Of a stretch of DNA of 64,000 bases, positions 45,881 to 57,721 are shown in pieces. A model generated the notes under the pieces. It saw only the letters and a list, made by a program, of their open reading frames with translations. It searched no databases and had not been told where the DNA came from. The DNA is from Plectosphaerella cucumerina. Its lineage: Eukaryota > Ascomycota > Sordariomycetes > Glomerellales > Plectosphaerellaceae. The stretch covers positions 1,550,001-1,614,000 of the forward strand of contig JAGPXD010000002.1 in the NCBI GenBank assembly GCA_020746995.1, read 5' to 3'. The translations under genes and the position numbers were made by a program. Each line of letters opens with the position of its first letter. The stretch's first letter is position 1.

Positions 45881-48663
45881 TTACTTCTTCCTCTTCTCCT
45901 CGTGGACGATGCTGATGATCTTCTCGACGACGCTGGGGTCGGACAGCTGTAGGGGATGAGGTCAGCGGGGGGACCCGATGAAGTCAAGGGAACATGATGG
46001 TACATACCGTCGTGATGTCGCCCAGCTGGTCCTCCTCGCCGGCGAGGATCTTTCTGAGAATGCGGCGCATGATCTTGCCGGATCTCGTCTTTGGCAGGTC
46101 GGGGACGATGTGGACGGCCTTGGGGGCGGCGAAGGGGCCGATGCTCCTGCGGACCTGGAGAATAAAGTCCTTGCGCAGGTTGTCGTCGACGGAGTTTCCG
46201 TTCTTGAGAGCGACAAAGGCGTTGACGGCCTGGCCGGTGAGCTCATCGGCCACACCGACGACGGCGGCCTCTGCGACGGCGGGATGCTCGAGGAGGGCGG
46301 CCTCGATCTCGGCGGTGGACAGACGGTGGCCGGAGACGTTGACGACGTCGTCGACGCGTCCGCGGATCCAGTAAAAGCCCTCGTGGTCGCGGCCGGCACC
46401 ATCGCCGGTGAACTAGGGGGGGTCAGCGGGGAAAGCCAGACATGGGGGAAGGTGGCTCGTACGTAGTAGCCCTTGTACACGTTGAGGTAAGTCTCCATGT
46501 AGCGCTTGTGCGAGCCATAGACGGTGCGGGCCATGCTGGGCCAGGGCTGCTTGAAGGCCAGGACACCCTCGACATCATTGCCGTGAATCTCCTCGCCGGA
46601 GACGGGGTCGATAATAGCAGGCTCAATGCCGAAGAAGGGCAGGGAGGCGCTGCCGGGCTTTGTCGGGGTGATTCCGGCGAGGGGGCAGATGACGTTGGAG
46701 CCGGTCTCGGTCTGCCAGTATGTCTGTGGGGGAGGGGATGTTAGTCAAGGTCAAGACAAACAGGGGGTATAAGTTCGACATACGTCCACGACGTGGGCCT
46801 CCTCCTTGCCAACGACCTCGAAGTACCACTTCCAGATCTCGCTGGCGATGGGCTCGCCGACCGAGCCCAGTACCCTCAAGTGCTTCATGTCGCCCTTGAC
46901 GTGCTGGTCGCCGGCGCGCTTGAGCAGGCGCAGAGCAGTGGGAGCAACGTAGAACTGGGTGATCTTGTGCTTCTCGATAATCTCCCAGTAGCGGGAGAAG
47001 GTCGGGTAGGCGGGGGTGCCCTCGAAGACGACTGTGGTAACACCAAGGAGGAGAGGTGCGTAAACAACGTAGGAGTGGCCGGTGATCCAGCCGACGTCAC
47101 CGCCGCAGAAGTAGCGATCGCCATCGTGGATGTCGAAGACGTACTTTCCGGTGGCGGCGGCACCGACGAGGTAACCGGCGGTGGTGTGCATGACGCCCTT
47201 GGGCTTGCCGGTGGAGCCGGAGGTGTAGAGGAGGAAGAGGGGGTCCTCCGAGCTGACGGGGACGGGAGGGAAGTAGGCGGGCCACTTCTCGACCTCCTCA
47301 TGCCACCAGTAGTCGCGGCCCTGGGTGAAGGGGACGTCGGCGCCGGTGCGCTTGAAGACGAGGCAGTGGGAGACGCCGGGGCACTGCTTAAGGGCGTCGT
47401 CGACAATCTTCTTCGTGCCGATGAGCTTGCCGCCGCGCTTGCCCTCGTCGGAGGTGATGACGACCTTTGAGTTTGCGTCGTTGACACGGTCGCGGAGTGA
47501 GTCGGCGGAGAAGCCGGCGAAGACGACGGAGTGGACGGCGCCGAGACGGATACAGGCGAGGATGGCGACGAGGGCCTCGGGAATCATGGGCAGGTAAATG
47601 GCGACGGTGTCGCCCTTGCGGACGCCCATCTGCTGGAGGGTCCAGGCGACCTTTGAGACCTCGCGGAGGAGCTCGGCGTAGGTGACATTACGGCCGTCGT
47701 TGGGCTCATCGGCCTCGTAGATGATGGCGACGCGCTCGGGGTCCTTGAAGGCGTGGCGGTCGACGAGGTTGTAGCAGGCGTTGAGGGTGCCCTCGAGGAA
47801 CCAGGCGACGTCGCCGCCGGACAGCGAGCCGGAGCGGACGGTCTTGAAATCGGTGTACCAGGAGAGGAGCTCGCGGGCCTGCTTGCCCCAGAAGGAGTCG
47901 GGGTCGGTGATGGATTCTTTGTAGAGCTTCTGGTACTCTTCGAGGTCTGGGGGGAATGGTCAGCTCATTTTCATGGTGGTTCGATGGGAAGGATGAGGAG
48001 AAGTCGGGGGTTCATGGAGCTTGGGGGTGCAAATGGAGGGGAGGGGGCTCATAGGGATTGGGGAAGCTCTTGGGAGAGCTGCACGCCGGAGAACGCGAAG
48101 CACGGGAGCACTTACTGGCCAGGTGGGGTTTGCTGGGATGCTCTGGCGGGGAAGAAATGTCAGTACGAGTACTCGTAAATTGTGCTTGCTCGTCATTCGG
48201 CAGCCCCCTCCTTGCTCCCACTTCCAGGACGTCCACCTTCTGGAAAAAGGCGCCAGGAGGGAGAGAAGCCGCGGCACAGCCAGGGGTCCATTTCCCCTAA
48301 GCTTGCACGCATTTGTCCGCCTCTCACAACAGACCGGAGGGGTGCCGCGTCCAAGTCGGCTAGCTTCCGTCCATGGGGTACGGTGCGCGTGCCCCGCCAT
48401 CCGACCTGCGAGATCCAATTCCCGTCTCTCTCACAGAGAAGCGAACAGCGGCATCGGCGCCGATTGACGTCCCGGGCCGGGAGTAATGGAAGAGGGTGGG
48501 GTTTCACATACTGTCAAGCATCTTCTGAGGAGGGTCTGTCGGCGAACACAATCTCGTTAGCCAGGCTCAAGGAGGCGCCACCACCACCACCGGACGTACG
48601 GAACGTGTCGACGAGATGCGCCTCGGCCACCACTGGGGCCTTTTGCTCTTCGTTTTGTGCCAT
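45881..48663 (-). CDS. facA: acetyl-CoA synthetase
   Basis: Seven exons (48600-48663, 48512-48535, 48116-48142, 46784-47946, 46463-46723, 46008-46412, 45881-45946) encode 669 aa, the usual length. The enzyme makes acetyl-CoA from acetate, ATP and CoA in cytosol and nucleus. Exons 2 and 3 are microexons of 24 and 27 nt; together they supply HPPQKMLDKHPSKPHLA, which restores the conserved N-terminus between VDTF and NLEEYQKLY. Motifs: YTSGSTGKPKG (ATP/AMP binding), GDVGWITGHSYVVY, TYWQTETGS, FTGDGAGRDHEGFYWIRGRV and the C-terminal TRSGKIMRR with the catalytic, acetylatable lysine. A simpler model that reads through 48514-48599 would end at a stop and lose this region. Acetate induction through a FacB-type regulator is known for the family but not shown here. 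Confidence 0.96.
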
Positions 48664-51271
48664 TGCGGGGTGTGAGTGTGTTATTGTTGTGTTTTGTTTT
48701 GAGAGGGGGAGATGGTGTAAGCGTGTGCTGTGCCTCGTGGGCAAGCGTGAGGAGGCGGCGGCGGGGTGCTGTGTCTCCGAGCTGTGTGTGTATGGTCTTG
48801 TGGGATGGTAGAAAACTGGAGAGGATGTGGCGATGAAGGAGAAGCTGGACGTGGAAGAGAGGGATCCGCGAGAACTTGAAGGGCGGCCGTTGCGGGGAAG
48901 GGCTGTCCTTTTAACTCTGGGCCACACTCAGGCGCATGGAAATGCGATGGCAACACGCCCCCGGCGCCAGGCCGGCCCCAGACAACCAAGACGGGTCGCT
49001 CCAGGGTGCAGGTAGTGGTAGGGTGAGTAGGGCAGGGCCTGTCGCCGGGTCAAGGTCCGTGGTGATGCCGGGGGCGGGCGGGTGTGCGGACACGCCCTGT
49101 GCCAGTGTGCCAGTGATGAGCGAGGCACTTTCCTCGTCCCGTCCAGTCCACTGGCAGTATTATCCTACTGGTGGTCATCATGGAGCCCTCCGCAGCAACC
49201 TACTAACAGTTGTCCACACCGGCCCAGAGCCGTGACTGTTCAGGTCGCATGCTACGTCCCATGCTGCTAGTGCACCCGCTGCATCGGCGCGGTCTCTAGG
49301 AAGCCGATTGTCCACCACGCGCACACCCCTCTCGCTCGCGCGCCGCTGCGGACGAAGACGTGCATCCGTACATTGGATGGGTGTGCCGGGGTCGGCTCCT
49401 GCGGGGGGGCATGGAGGGGGCGCCAACGCCAACGCCCAAGCGTCATCCCGGGTCGGCGAGGGAGGGGAGGGGCACTTTCAACTTCCTTTCCTCCGAGAGC
49501 GAACCGCGTCGCGACATTTCCTACGGGCCTTCAGGCTCTAGGCGGAACCGCTCCCCATCTGGGGGACACGCATGCGACACCCCGGGGGGCCCTTTTCTCA
49601 ACAAAATCGGCTGCAGAGAGATGGCCTTTAAATCTCTCGTCCGGGACCCTGCATTTCCCCTTGCGCGCGGTGCATGGATCGTAAGGCAGCACATCTGGGA
49701 GTGGGAGGATCTGGAGGGAGGTGCTGTGCTGTACTCGTACAGGAACGAAAGCATCAAGACCTCCAGCAAACTTACCTCCGCTGGTGCGAGTACTCAAGGA
49801 GAACTGCCGCGTGCTCACCACCACGCCTAGCGCATGATCGCCGGCGCAGAGGAAAGGGTGCTACTCGTACAATATTTGCAATTGCTGCCGCCTGAACCAT
49901 TCATCCGCCCGCTTGCCGGATACCCGGTGACGGAGCTCCAGACTTGGGATGTCGGGGGTTCGCCAAAATAGACACATCTTACCTGCTCCTTTCCCTATCT
50001 TTTTCTTCAACCAACCTCGAGTTCACCAGATATCGAAAGCTCTCTTCGTTGGCATTCAGCCTGACGACCATCATCGACAAATTGACATCACGCATCCCTT
50101 GGCGTCCAACGTGCACTCCCAGTCTTGGCAAGGTCATCATCTCCAGCCCGGATGACCTCAGACCGTGGCATCCTTGCCCCCCCTCCCCCTGTTTTGCCCC
50201 CCGGGGTCCTCCGCCCGCATCGATCGTCCCAGCGCCTTCCCCGCATGCAGTCAAGCTTCATCCACCGCCTGCCCCTTGAAGGACGTCCGCTTGCCAGTGC
50301 CGCTCGCTTGCTGCCCTTGTCTCTAACAAACCGAAGCCGATCAAGCCGATGACGATCTGCCTGACAATGTCATTCCATCCATATTCGTCAACCCGAGTGC
50401 CGATATATCTAGTATTTACCTATCCTGGAGTAGGAGACGGGCTGTCTTGTTGTTTTTCGTCAGTTCGTTACACGAGAGGCTCGCCTCTTACTGTACCTCG
50501 AGACGAGCCTGGACATCTTTCCAGCCACTGACACCGTGCTTCCTCCGGCTCATCCCTCACCCCAAACCCCCTCCGCTTTCGGCTGGTGCCGGACTCTACA
50601 ATAAGATTCCGTGCCGTCATGCTGATCTCCCCAGCCCGGCCGGGGCCATCTGACGAACGGAACCCTCATAGCCGTAAAACCACTGTCGAGACAGCCAACA
50701 GAACTCGCCATGAGCTTCCCGTTGCTGTATCACCTCGGGTATGGGTAGCACGCCCGGGCAGTCACCTCCTCCCGGCCGAGTCGCCGCGGCTACCCTGCCC
50801 CTCCACCCCACCTCTTCCGGCCTCCCGTCACCGCGGACCCGCGCCCCCGGCAGTGACATGCTGCTGCCGCTGCCGCTGCCGCTGCCTATCGGTCCATCCA
50901 TGGCATTTGCTTGGTTATGCCCTGTGGCATCTTGGCGCCGGGAGGCGAGTACTGGCAAGTAAGTGCTTGGCTTGACTTTCCCCCAATGACATGCCGCGTG
51001 TATGTGAGGTTGCGACGCATGACGCTGGAAGTCTAAAGACGACCGGCTTTCGGTAACGCTCCCTGCACACGCCTTCGCCTCTGTCCGTCGCCCGACTCTT
51101 ATCACTCCTGTAGCCGAGGTCGTCTCAAGAACTCAATGTTCATTCATTCCCTACCAAGACGCCCAGCACTACCGTACCCGAGAATCCTTGGCTTGTATCA
51201 GTGGCCCAGATGCAGCCGTAAACGCCCGACATGTCCCTGCGAAATCACATTCCCATCCCACACCAGCCCAC
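48664..51271. other. 2.6-kb intergenic region upstream of acetyl-CoA synthetase
   Basis: This GC-rich, low-complexity region holds the acetyl-CoA synthetase promoter on its left and the RFC5 3' flank on its right. There is a GCTGCC hexanucleotide run (50863-50886). Open frames on both strands overlap one another and show no domain. A long 5' leader or non-coding transcript is possible but unsupported. Confidence 0.5.
50863..50886. repeat. GCTGCC hexanucleotide repeat
   Basis: Four perfect copies of GCTGCC in an intergenic region, about 0.4 kb beyond the RFC5 stop codon. Confidence 0.9.
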
Positions 51272-52605
51272 TTACATCATCGAGTCAAGGTACTGTTCAC
51301 CCCATGAGTTAGCAACGGCCTCAACCAGCTCCCTGCATCCAGTGCTGAACTGTGCAGAAACAAGGGGAAAGAGTAACGTACCATCTCGATGATGCGCATA
51401 AACTTGGCCACAAACGCTTCCAGGTGGAAAATGACCTTTGTGCCCATCCGGATCCTGTGCTCGTAGAACGCCGACCACTTGATCACCTCGGGCTTGAGCG
51501 CGTCGTCGCACATGGGGATCAGCTTGAACGTGAGCGTCTTGAGAATCGTCGTGGCCGGAATGCAGTGCGTGAGCAGGTCGTACAGCTTTGCTCGCACTTG
51601 CAGGATGCGTGCCGGGCTGTGCTCCTCCATGATCTCCTTGGCAATCTGCGCGATGAGCGCCTCCCAGTCTGGCGGCGGGATCTTCGTGCTGTCCGTCACT
51701 GTCTCGCTGCGCACTAGTCAGCATCTTCGTCCTGCGTGCCAGATGCCTGAGTGAACTCACTTCTGCGCGTGTACAGCCTCGTACATGAGCAGCGCTCGTC
51801 GCAGGTTCCTGCCGCTCTCTTGTGCTATCCTCGCGTGGAGACCCTTGGCCACTGGCCAGCCCTCCTTCTCTGCGCTGCTTGCCAGGACGTCGCAGATCTC
51901 CTCATGACTAGGCGCTGCGACTCGAACGAGCAGTGTTCTGGACCGGATGGGCGCGATGATGTTGGCCGTTGAGTTGGCCAGCAGGATCAGCCGCAGGTTC
52001 GGCGAGTACTTCTCCATCGTCCGTCTCAGCGCGGCTTGGGCGTCGCGGGTCAGATGGTCGGCCTCGTTGATGACGACGACCTTGAAGCGCTGCCGCGCCG
52101 ACTGGTCCACCTGCTGTGTTTGCGCCACCTCCTTCAGGAGGTCCTGCACCACCACACGGTCATAGTTGCCCACGTCGGAAGGCGTGATCTCGAGGTGGTA
52201 GTTGGAGGCGACGATGTTGAACTCGAGCTTGCGGTTTGATGACGTCTGGAAAACGCGAGCGTCGATCTTGATCTTTTCGACGCCGGGGCCGTAGAGCTCC
52301 CGCAGCGTGGCTACGATGCGTGTCTTCTTGCCTGCTCCCGAAGGACCGTAAACCAGCAGATGTGGGAAGTCGCCGCTTTGAGCCTGGGAAAACATGGATC
52401 AGCATGAGTCGCGACTGTGCAATGGCCGTTGGAGCCTTCGATGGGGTGCAGGCGGGCAATGCATGTTGCTGATCAGGGCAGGCAAGCATGGGACCAGAGG
52501 AGATGGGGGAAGGCTCACGAGGGAGCTGAGGCGGTCCGACAGCTCTGTGTGGTACGTGAGGGCCTCAAGGGACCTTGGGCGGTGCTTATCGACGATGAGG
52601 GCCAT
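51272..52605 (-). CDS. rfc5: replication factor C small subunit Rfc5 (human RFC3 type)
   Basis: Four exons (52519-52605, 51761-52383, 51382-51706, 51272-51292) encode 351 aa; the last exon is 21 nt and adds YLDSMM. It is a subunit of the clamp loader that places PCNA on primer junctions. The start ALIVDKHRPRSLEALTYH is diagnostic of this subunit. The P-loop is GPSGAGKKT (42-50), the Walker B region reads NEADHL, and the arginine-bearing sensor region is IAPIRSRTLLVRV. The C-terminal collar domain follows (YDLLTHCIPATTILKTLTFK). The modified P-loop and NEAD box are normal for this subunit, which has weak or no ATPase. RFC1 lies 1.9 kb away on the other strand. Confidence 0.96.
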
Positions 52606-53202
52606 GCTGATCAGTGGCTGCGTATGCTGCGGTATATGGTGTAGGTTGCGTTGCGGGACAGCTTTTTCTCGATACTCCTCCTCGGGTGACGCGACAAGGT
52701 GCTAGGACGCGTAGAGTGGGTGCAAGGGTCAAAGTGGCTGGTGAGTGCAGCCTGGCCCGAGCGTCGGTCAGCTCGGTCAGGGAGCCGCAGCCAGACCTGA
52801 CAATGAAGGCAGCACCAGTAAAGCAAACAGGCAAGTATGTTAAGAATGTCTCAAGTCGCACTTTTGGACATCTGTTTAATGCTCTAATAAGTCTCGTTAT
52901 CTACGTAAGCTTCTCATAGCGTGATTGAGCCCAGAGATGTGTCGAAAAGAGTCGAACAACCCAAATACACAGCTCCTTGAGGAACACACTCAGAAGCAAG
53001 AACCTTCTTGACTCGTGTGTTTCTGGCAGAGATGATTTGTAGAGCTTGGAGCTCCGACGGAAAACCCAACCATTGAGCACAGCCCATGTTACACGTGGGT
53101 TGAGAAGCTTCATATCTGTACACATTGAGGCTCCAGCGTTCTTCGGCCGGCGCCCATCGCCTGCCCTACTATAACACGATTTTACATCCAACCAGGCCTT
53201 CT
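52606..53202. other. intergenic; promoter of rfc5
   Basis: This is 600 bp between two minus-strand genes. It contains an ACGCGT box about 100 bp upstream of the RFC5 start and no gene. Confidence 0.5.
52707..52712. promoter_or_regulatory. MluI cell-cycle box (ACGCGT) upstream of rfc5
   Basis: ACGCGT about 100 bp upstream of the RFC5 start codon, with a near-match (ACGCGA) about 20 bp away. This is the binding site of the G1/S factor MBF in yeasts. The hexamer also occurs by chance in this GC-rich window, so function is unproven. Confidence 0.35.
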
Positions 53203-54073
53203 CTAAGGAGAGGCGGCGGGGGTCGTCGAGCTCCCAGCAGCAGCATCGACAGAGGGCTTGGCAGCCTCCAGCAGCTCTTCGGGTGCAATGTTCTTCCTCG
53301 GCCTCTTCAGATCCTCCAGGGTGACACCCTTCAGCTTCGTGATACCAACGACCGGTGGCTCGCCCTTGTGCACAAATTCCCACTGACCTGGTGAGGAGGA
53401 AGAGGTCAGCAAAGCGCGCGCAATTAGGCTGGCTTGGATAGACTCACCGGGAAGCTTGTTGCCGGCCAGGCGGAAGGCATCCTTCGCCACGGCCTCGTGG
53501 AGCATGCCCTTGATCTCGAAAACAACCTGGTTGACGGCCACACGAGCGGCCCAATGATCGAAAGAACCCTTGCCCTTGCCCATACGAATCTGCCCGGGAG
53601 GTCAGCACACGACCAGCAGCTGCGAGGACCACAGCCTCTCTTACTTCGTTACCCGAAACATAGACTCCAACATTGCAGCACACCCTCTTGTAGAGACGGT
53701 ACTTCTGGCCACGAAGCCTGGTCTTGATGGTGTCCTCGGCGTTCTTGAGCTGCTTCGCGCTGATGCGGCGGTGGTGGTCCTTCATCCGCAGACCGTATGT
53801 ACCCCAGATGACGGTGGTTCCCTTCACGGAGCCTCCAGTGGCCACACGGGGCCTTCCCTTCATCATCTTCTTGGTCCTGTCGATCGAAGGCTCGAGCCAG
53901 TTGCCGGAGCGGGTTGTCGTTGAGGAGAAGGGTCGCGCATCTCGGTGGACGGTCGGTGTCGCCACCACGGCCCGGGCCAATTGAGGTCGGACCTCTGTCG
54001 TGAAGGTCTTCGAGGCGACTGGCGCCGAGATCTTGAGGCCCCTGAAGGCGTCAAGCAACGATGCTGGCCTCAT
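53203..54073 (-). CDS. mrpl16: mitochondrial 54S ribosomal protein uL16m
   Basis: Three exons (53645-54073, 53448-53589, 53203-53387) encode 251 aa. It is a large-subunit mitochondrial ribosomal protein near the tRNA-binding cleft. The N-terminal 60 residues are basic, Ser/Thr-rich and poor in acids, as expected for mitochondrial import. The uL16 core is complete: KMMKGRPRVATGGSVKGTTV, YGLRMKDHHRRISAKQLKNA, RLYKRVCCNVGVYVSGNE, IRMGKGKGSFDHWAARV, DAFRLAGNKLPGQWEFVHKG. A fungal C-terminal extension rich in Ala, Pro and Ser follows. It is divergent from RFC1 across 404 bp. Confidence 0.96.
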
Positions 54074-54477
54074 GGTCGCGGGTGGTCGGGATGTACTTTG
54101 ATGCTCCAACTGACCAGGCGAGGCGGAAAAACCACGAGATTGAAAGACCGACTGATGCAGGTGTGGCTGGTGCTGCACCAAATGTGGGTCGACAAACGCT
54201 AACGGCGCCATCCCAGAACGCACCGCCACTTCTCCACTTGTCAATCGTCTGGTCATTGAACGCGTTGACTTCGCGTCAAGGAAATCCTACAGGTGCCGTG
54301 GTTCACGCCCTTGGCTCCAGGCAGCCCGACGACCACCACCAGTCGACCCCCCCTCATTGACGCCCTCGACATCCAGGCAGCCAACCCCGTCCTGAGGATC
54401 CCCTTAAAGGCCTCACTTCCTTCATTGATCCTCTTTTGTCATTCCATCCATTGCAGCGAATTCTTGTCAGTACCACA
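54074..54477. promoter_or_regulatory. bidirectional promoter mrpl16 / rfc1
   Basis: This 404-bp region lies between divergent start codons. It contains ACGCGT at 54260-54265 and a nearby TCGCGT, candidates for an MBF cell-cycle box serving RFC1. No other feature is seen. Confidence 0.5.
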
Positions 54478-57400
54478 ATGCCTGCCGACATCAGGTCCTT
54501 CTTCGGGCCCAAGGGGGGTGGTGCACCCGCACCCAAGCCTGCCCCGAAAAAAGCGGCCCCCGAACCTACAAAGGGAAGACGAAGCCGCAAGGTCGTCGAG
54601 GACAGCGATGACGATGAAGTGATCGAGTGGGTTTTGGTCCTCTACTGTCAATGACATATTCACTGACGACACCAGGGGGAAGAAGACCAAGCCGGCCACC
54701 CCCAAGAAGAAGGCAGCCAAGCCCAAGTACGTGACCGAGCTGCCAGCATTTTCTCTGTGACAAGACTAACCTGTACTGCTTCTACAGAGAGGAGGAGGTT
54801 GAGATCACAGCAAGTGATTACTTCGCCGCATCCAGTAAAGCCGGCAAGTCCAAGGCCGACCCGAAGGCGAAGGTGAAGACGGAGGTGCCGGTACGAACCA
54901 GCCCTCGCGGCAAGCCCACCGCAGCAAAGCCCACAGAAGCGAAGTCCACAGCAGCGAAGCCCACCGAAACCACTAGCCGTCCAAAGCGGGCTACGACAGC
55001 ACACAAGAAGTACGCCGATGACGACGACGATGCGTACATGGAGGATGCCGATGCTGCAGACGACGGAGACATCTTCGTTGCAGACTTCAAGGGCCGCAGC
55101 AAGCGCAAGAACGATGACTACGAAGAAGCAAGCGACGACGACATCCTACCCCAACCCAAGCGTGTTGCCTCTCAGGCTTCTGCACCCGCGGCGAGCAAGA
55201 AGCGGAAAACTCCCGAACCCGATAGTGACGAAGAAGAGGAGGAAGAGAAGCACAAGAAGAAGAAGGCGCCGGCCAAACCTCGTGCGCCCCGCGCAAAGAA
55301 GCCGGCTGAAGCAGAGGATACATCATACCAAGCCATCTTGGACGATATCCCTACCGTTCGACCACCGACCCCGCCACCCCAGGATGGCGCAGCCAAGTTC
55401 GACTGGAGGACTGCATCCAAGGGAGGTGGCAACAGCGCCGCTGCTCCAGCCAACCCCGGGGCAGCTGAGATCCCAGAAGGCGAGGCTGATTGTCTCACTG
55501 GCCTTACATTCGTTTTCACCGGCGTGCTGCAGACCATTGGTCGCGAAGAGGGCCAGGCTCTCGTAAAGAGGTACGGCGGAAAGTGTACGGGGGCGCCGAG
55601 CAGCAAGACGAGCTACGTGGTTCTCGGCGACGATGCTGGCCCAAGCAAGCTGAAGAAGATCAAGGATTTCGGCATCAAGACCATTGACGAGAACGGCCTG
55701 TTCGAACTCATCAGACGCCTGCCCGCCTATGGCGGCAGCGGCAAAGGCGCTCAGAAGGCGCAAGAAAAGAAGCGTGCTGATGAGGAAAAGATCAAGCAGG
55801 AGGCGCTCCAGATGGAGCGCGATGAGAAGGCGCGCAAGATTGAAGCCGAGAAGGCGGCCGCAGAGGCAGCGGCCGCCCGCGGCACTGCTCCAGCAACGCC
55901 AGCGGTGCCACTGGTGCAGCTGTGGACATCCAAGTATGCCCCGACTCAGCTCAGCCACATTTGCGGCAACAAGGCGGCTGTCGAGAAGATCCAGAACTGG
56001 CTCAAGAACTGGCAAAAGAGCCGCAAGTACAACTTCCAGAGAAAGGGGGCCGATGGCAGCGGCGGCTACCGTGCCATCATTCTTTCCGGACCCCCTGGCA
56101 TCGGAAAGACGACGTCGGCCCATCTGGCTGCGAAGCTGGAGGGCTTCGACGTCATCGAAAGCAACGCCAGTGACGCGCGCAGCAAGCGCATGGTCGAGGA
56201 GGGTGTCAGCGAGATCATGAACAACACTTCTCTTCTCGGCTACTTCTCCGGCGACGGCAAGAAGGTCGACAGTGGCAAGAAGAACATAGTGCTCATCATG
56301 GACGAAGTCGACGGCATGTCTGCCGGCGATCGCGGTGGTGTCGGTGCTCTGGCCAAATTCTGCAAGAAGACCGAGGTCCCGCTCATCCTCATCTGCAACG
56401 AAAGAAAGCTTCCGAAAATGAAGCCGTTTGACTTTGTTGCGATGGACGTACAGTTCCGCCGGCCAACGGTCGACCAGATCAGGTCACGCATCATGACCAT
56501 CTGTCATCGCGAGGGTCTCAGGCTGCCGGTGCCCGTGGTTGACGCCCTCATTGAAGGAAGCAACAAGGACATTCGACAGATCATCAACATGATCTCAACA
56601 GCCAAGCTCGACCAGGCCACCATGGATTTCGACCAGGGCAAGGCCATGACCAAGGCGTGGGAGAAGCACGTGGTCCTCAAGCCGTGGGACATTTGCCAGA
56701 AGATGCTGGGCGGTGGCCTCTTCGCGCCGGCGAGCAAGGCTACATTGAACGACAAGATCGAGCTCTACTTCAACGACCACGAGTTCAGCTACCTGATGAT
56801 CCAGGAGAACTACCTGCGGACCAAGCCCCTCGCCCTCAATGGCAAGGGATACAACCGGAAGGAGGAGCAGCTGAAGGCGCTGGAGCTCTTCGACCAGGCG
56901 GCCGAGAGTATCAGCGACGGCGACCTCGTCGACCGTATGATCCACGGACCTCAGCAGCAGTGGAGCCTGATGCCGACCCATGCCGTCTTCAGCACTGTCC
57001 GTCCGGCCAGCTTCATCGCAGGCCAGCTCATGGGCTCCGGCTTCACATCGTGGCTGGGCAACAACAGCAAGACCGGAAAGCTGACCCGATTCATCCGGGA
57101 AATCCACTCGCACATGAGGCTCAAGTCTTCAGGGGACGCCCACGAGATCCGCCAGCAATACCTCCCAGTACTGTGGAACCAAACTGTCAAGCGCCTGGCC
57201 TCCGACGGAAAGGAAAGCGTTGATGAGGTCATTGATCTCATGGACAGCTACTACCTTACGCGCGACGACTTCGATGCGATCAAGGAGTTGGGTGTCGGAC
57301 CGCAACACGAGGATCTCGTCCAGATCGAGTCCTCCACCAAGGCCGCCTTTACCAGGACGTAAGTCAATCTATCTTCCTCACTGAATGGCATCGAGCCAAG

Positions 57401-57721
57401 CTGACATCTCCCCCTAGGTACAATGCCATGTCCCACCCCCTTCCCTTCATGAAGGCCAGCAGTGTTGTGGCGCCGAAGAAGTCAGCCAAGGATGTGCCTG
57501 ACCTGGAAGAGGCGATTGAGGAAGAGGCTGCCGAGGAGGAGCCCGAGCCTGTCGACGAAGATGAGCTTGATCTCAAGAAGGACAAGTATGTCCAACAGCC
57601 CAAGAAGAGGAAGCCTGCCGCGGCCAAGGGCAAGAAGACAGCCAAAGCAGCCAACGACGACGACGATGTGGACGACATTGCACCACCGAAGCCTGCGAAG
57701 AAGGCCAGGGCCAAGAAATAG
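54478..57721 (+). CDS. rfc1: replication factor C large subunit Rfc1
   Basis: Four exons (54478-54626, 54676-54726, 54788-57358, 57418-57721) encode 1024 aa. Rfc1 is the large subunit of the PCNA clamp loader. The start DIRSFFGPK resembles a PCNA-interaction motif, followed by a lysine/acidic disordered region. A BRCT domain (about 298-375; LTGLTFVFTGVLQ, YGGKCTGAPSSKTSYVVLGD) precedes the AAA+ module: Walker A GPPGIGKTTSAHLAA (about 501), Walker B IVLIMDEVDGM (about 570), sensor 1 IICN-type and the FRRPTVDQIRSRI region. The collar and the C-terminal RFC1 domain (WEKHVVLKPWDICQKMLGGG, MPTHAVFSTVRPASFI) follow, and a Lys/Glu-rich basic tail ends the protein. Confidence 0.97.

Noticed and set aside
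48514..48599. Reading acetyl-CoA synthetase exon 1 straight through as SGGGGGASLSLANEIV
   Set aside because: It meets a stop, lacks family similarity, and the GTACGT donor plus microexons restore the conserved N-terminus.
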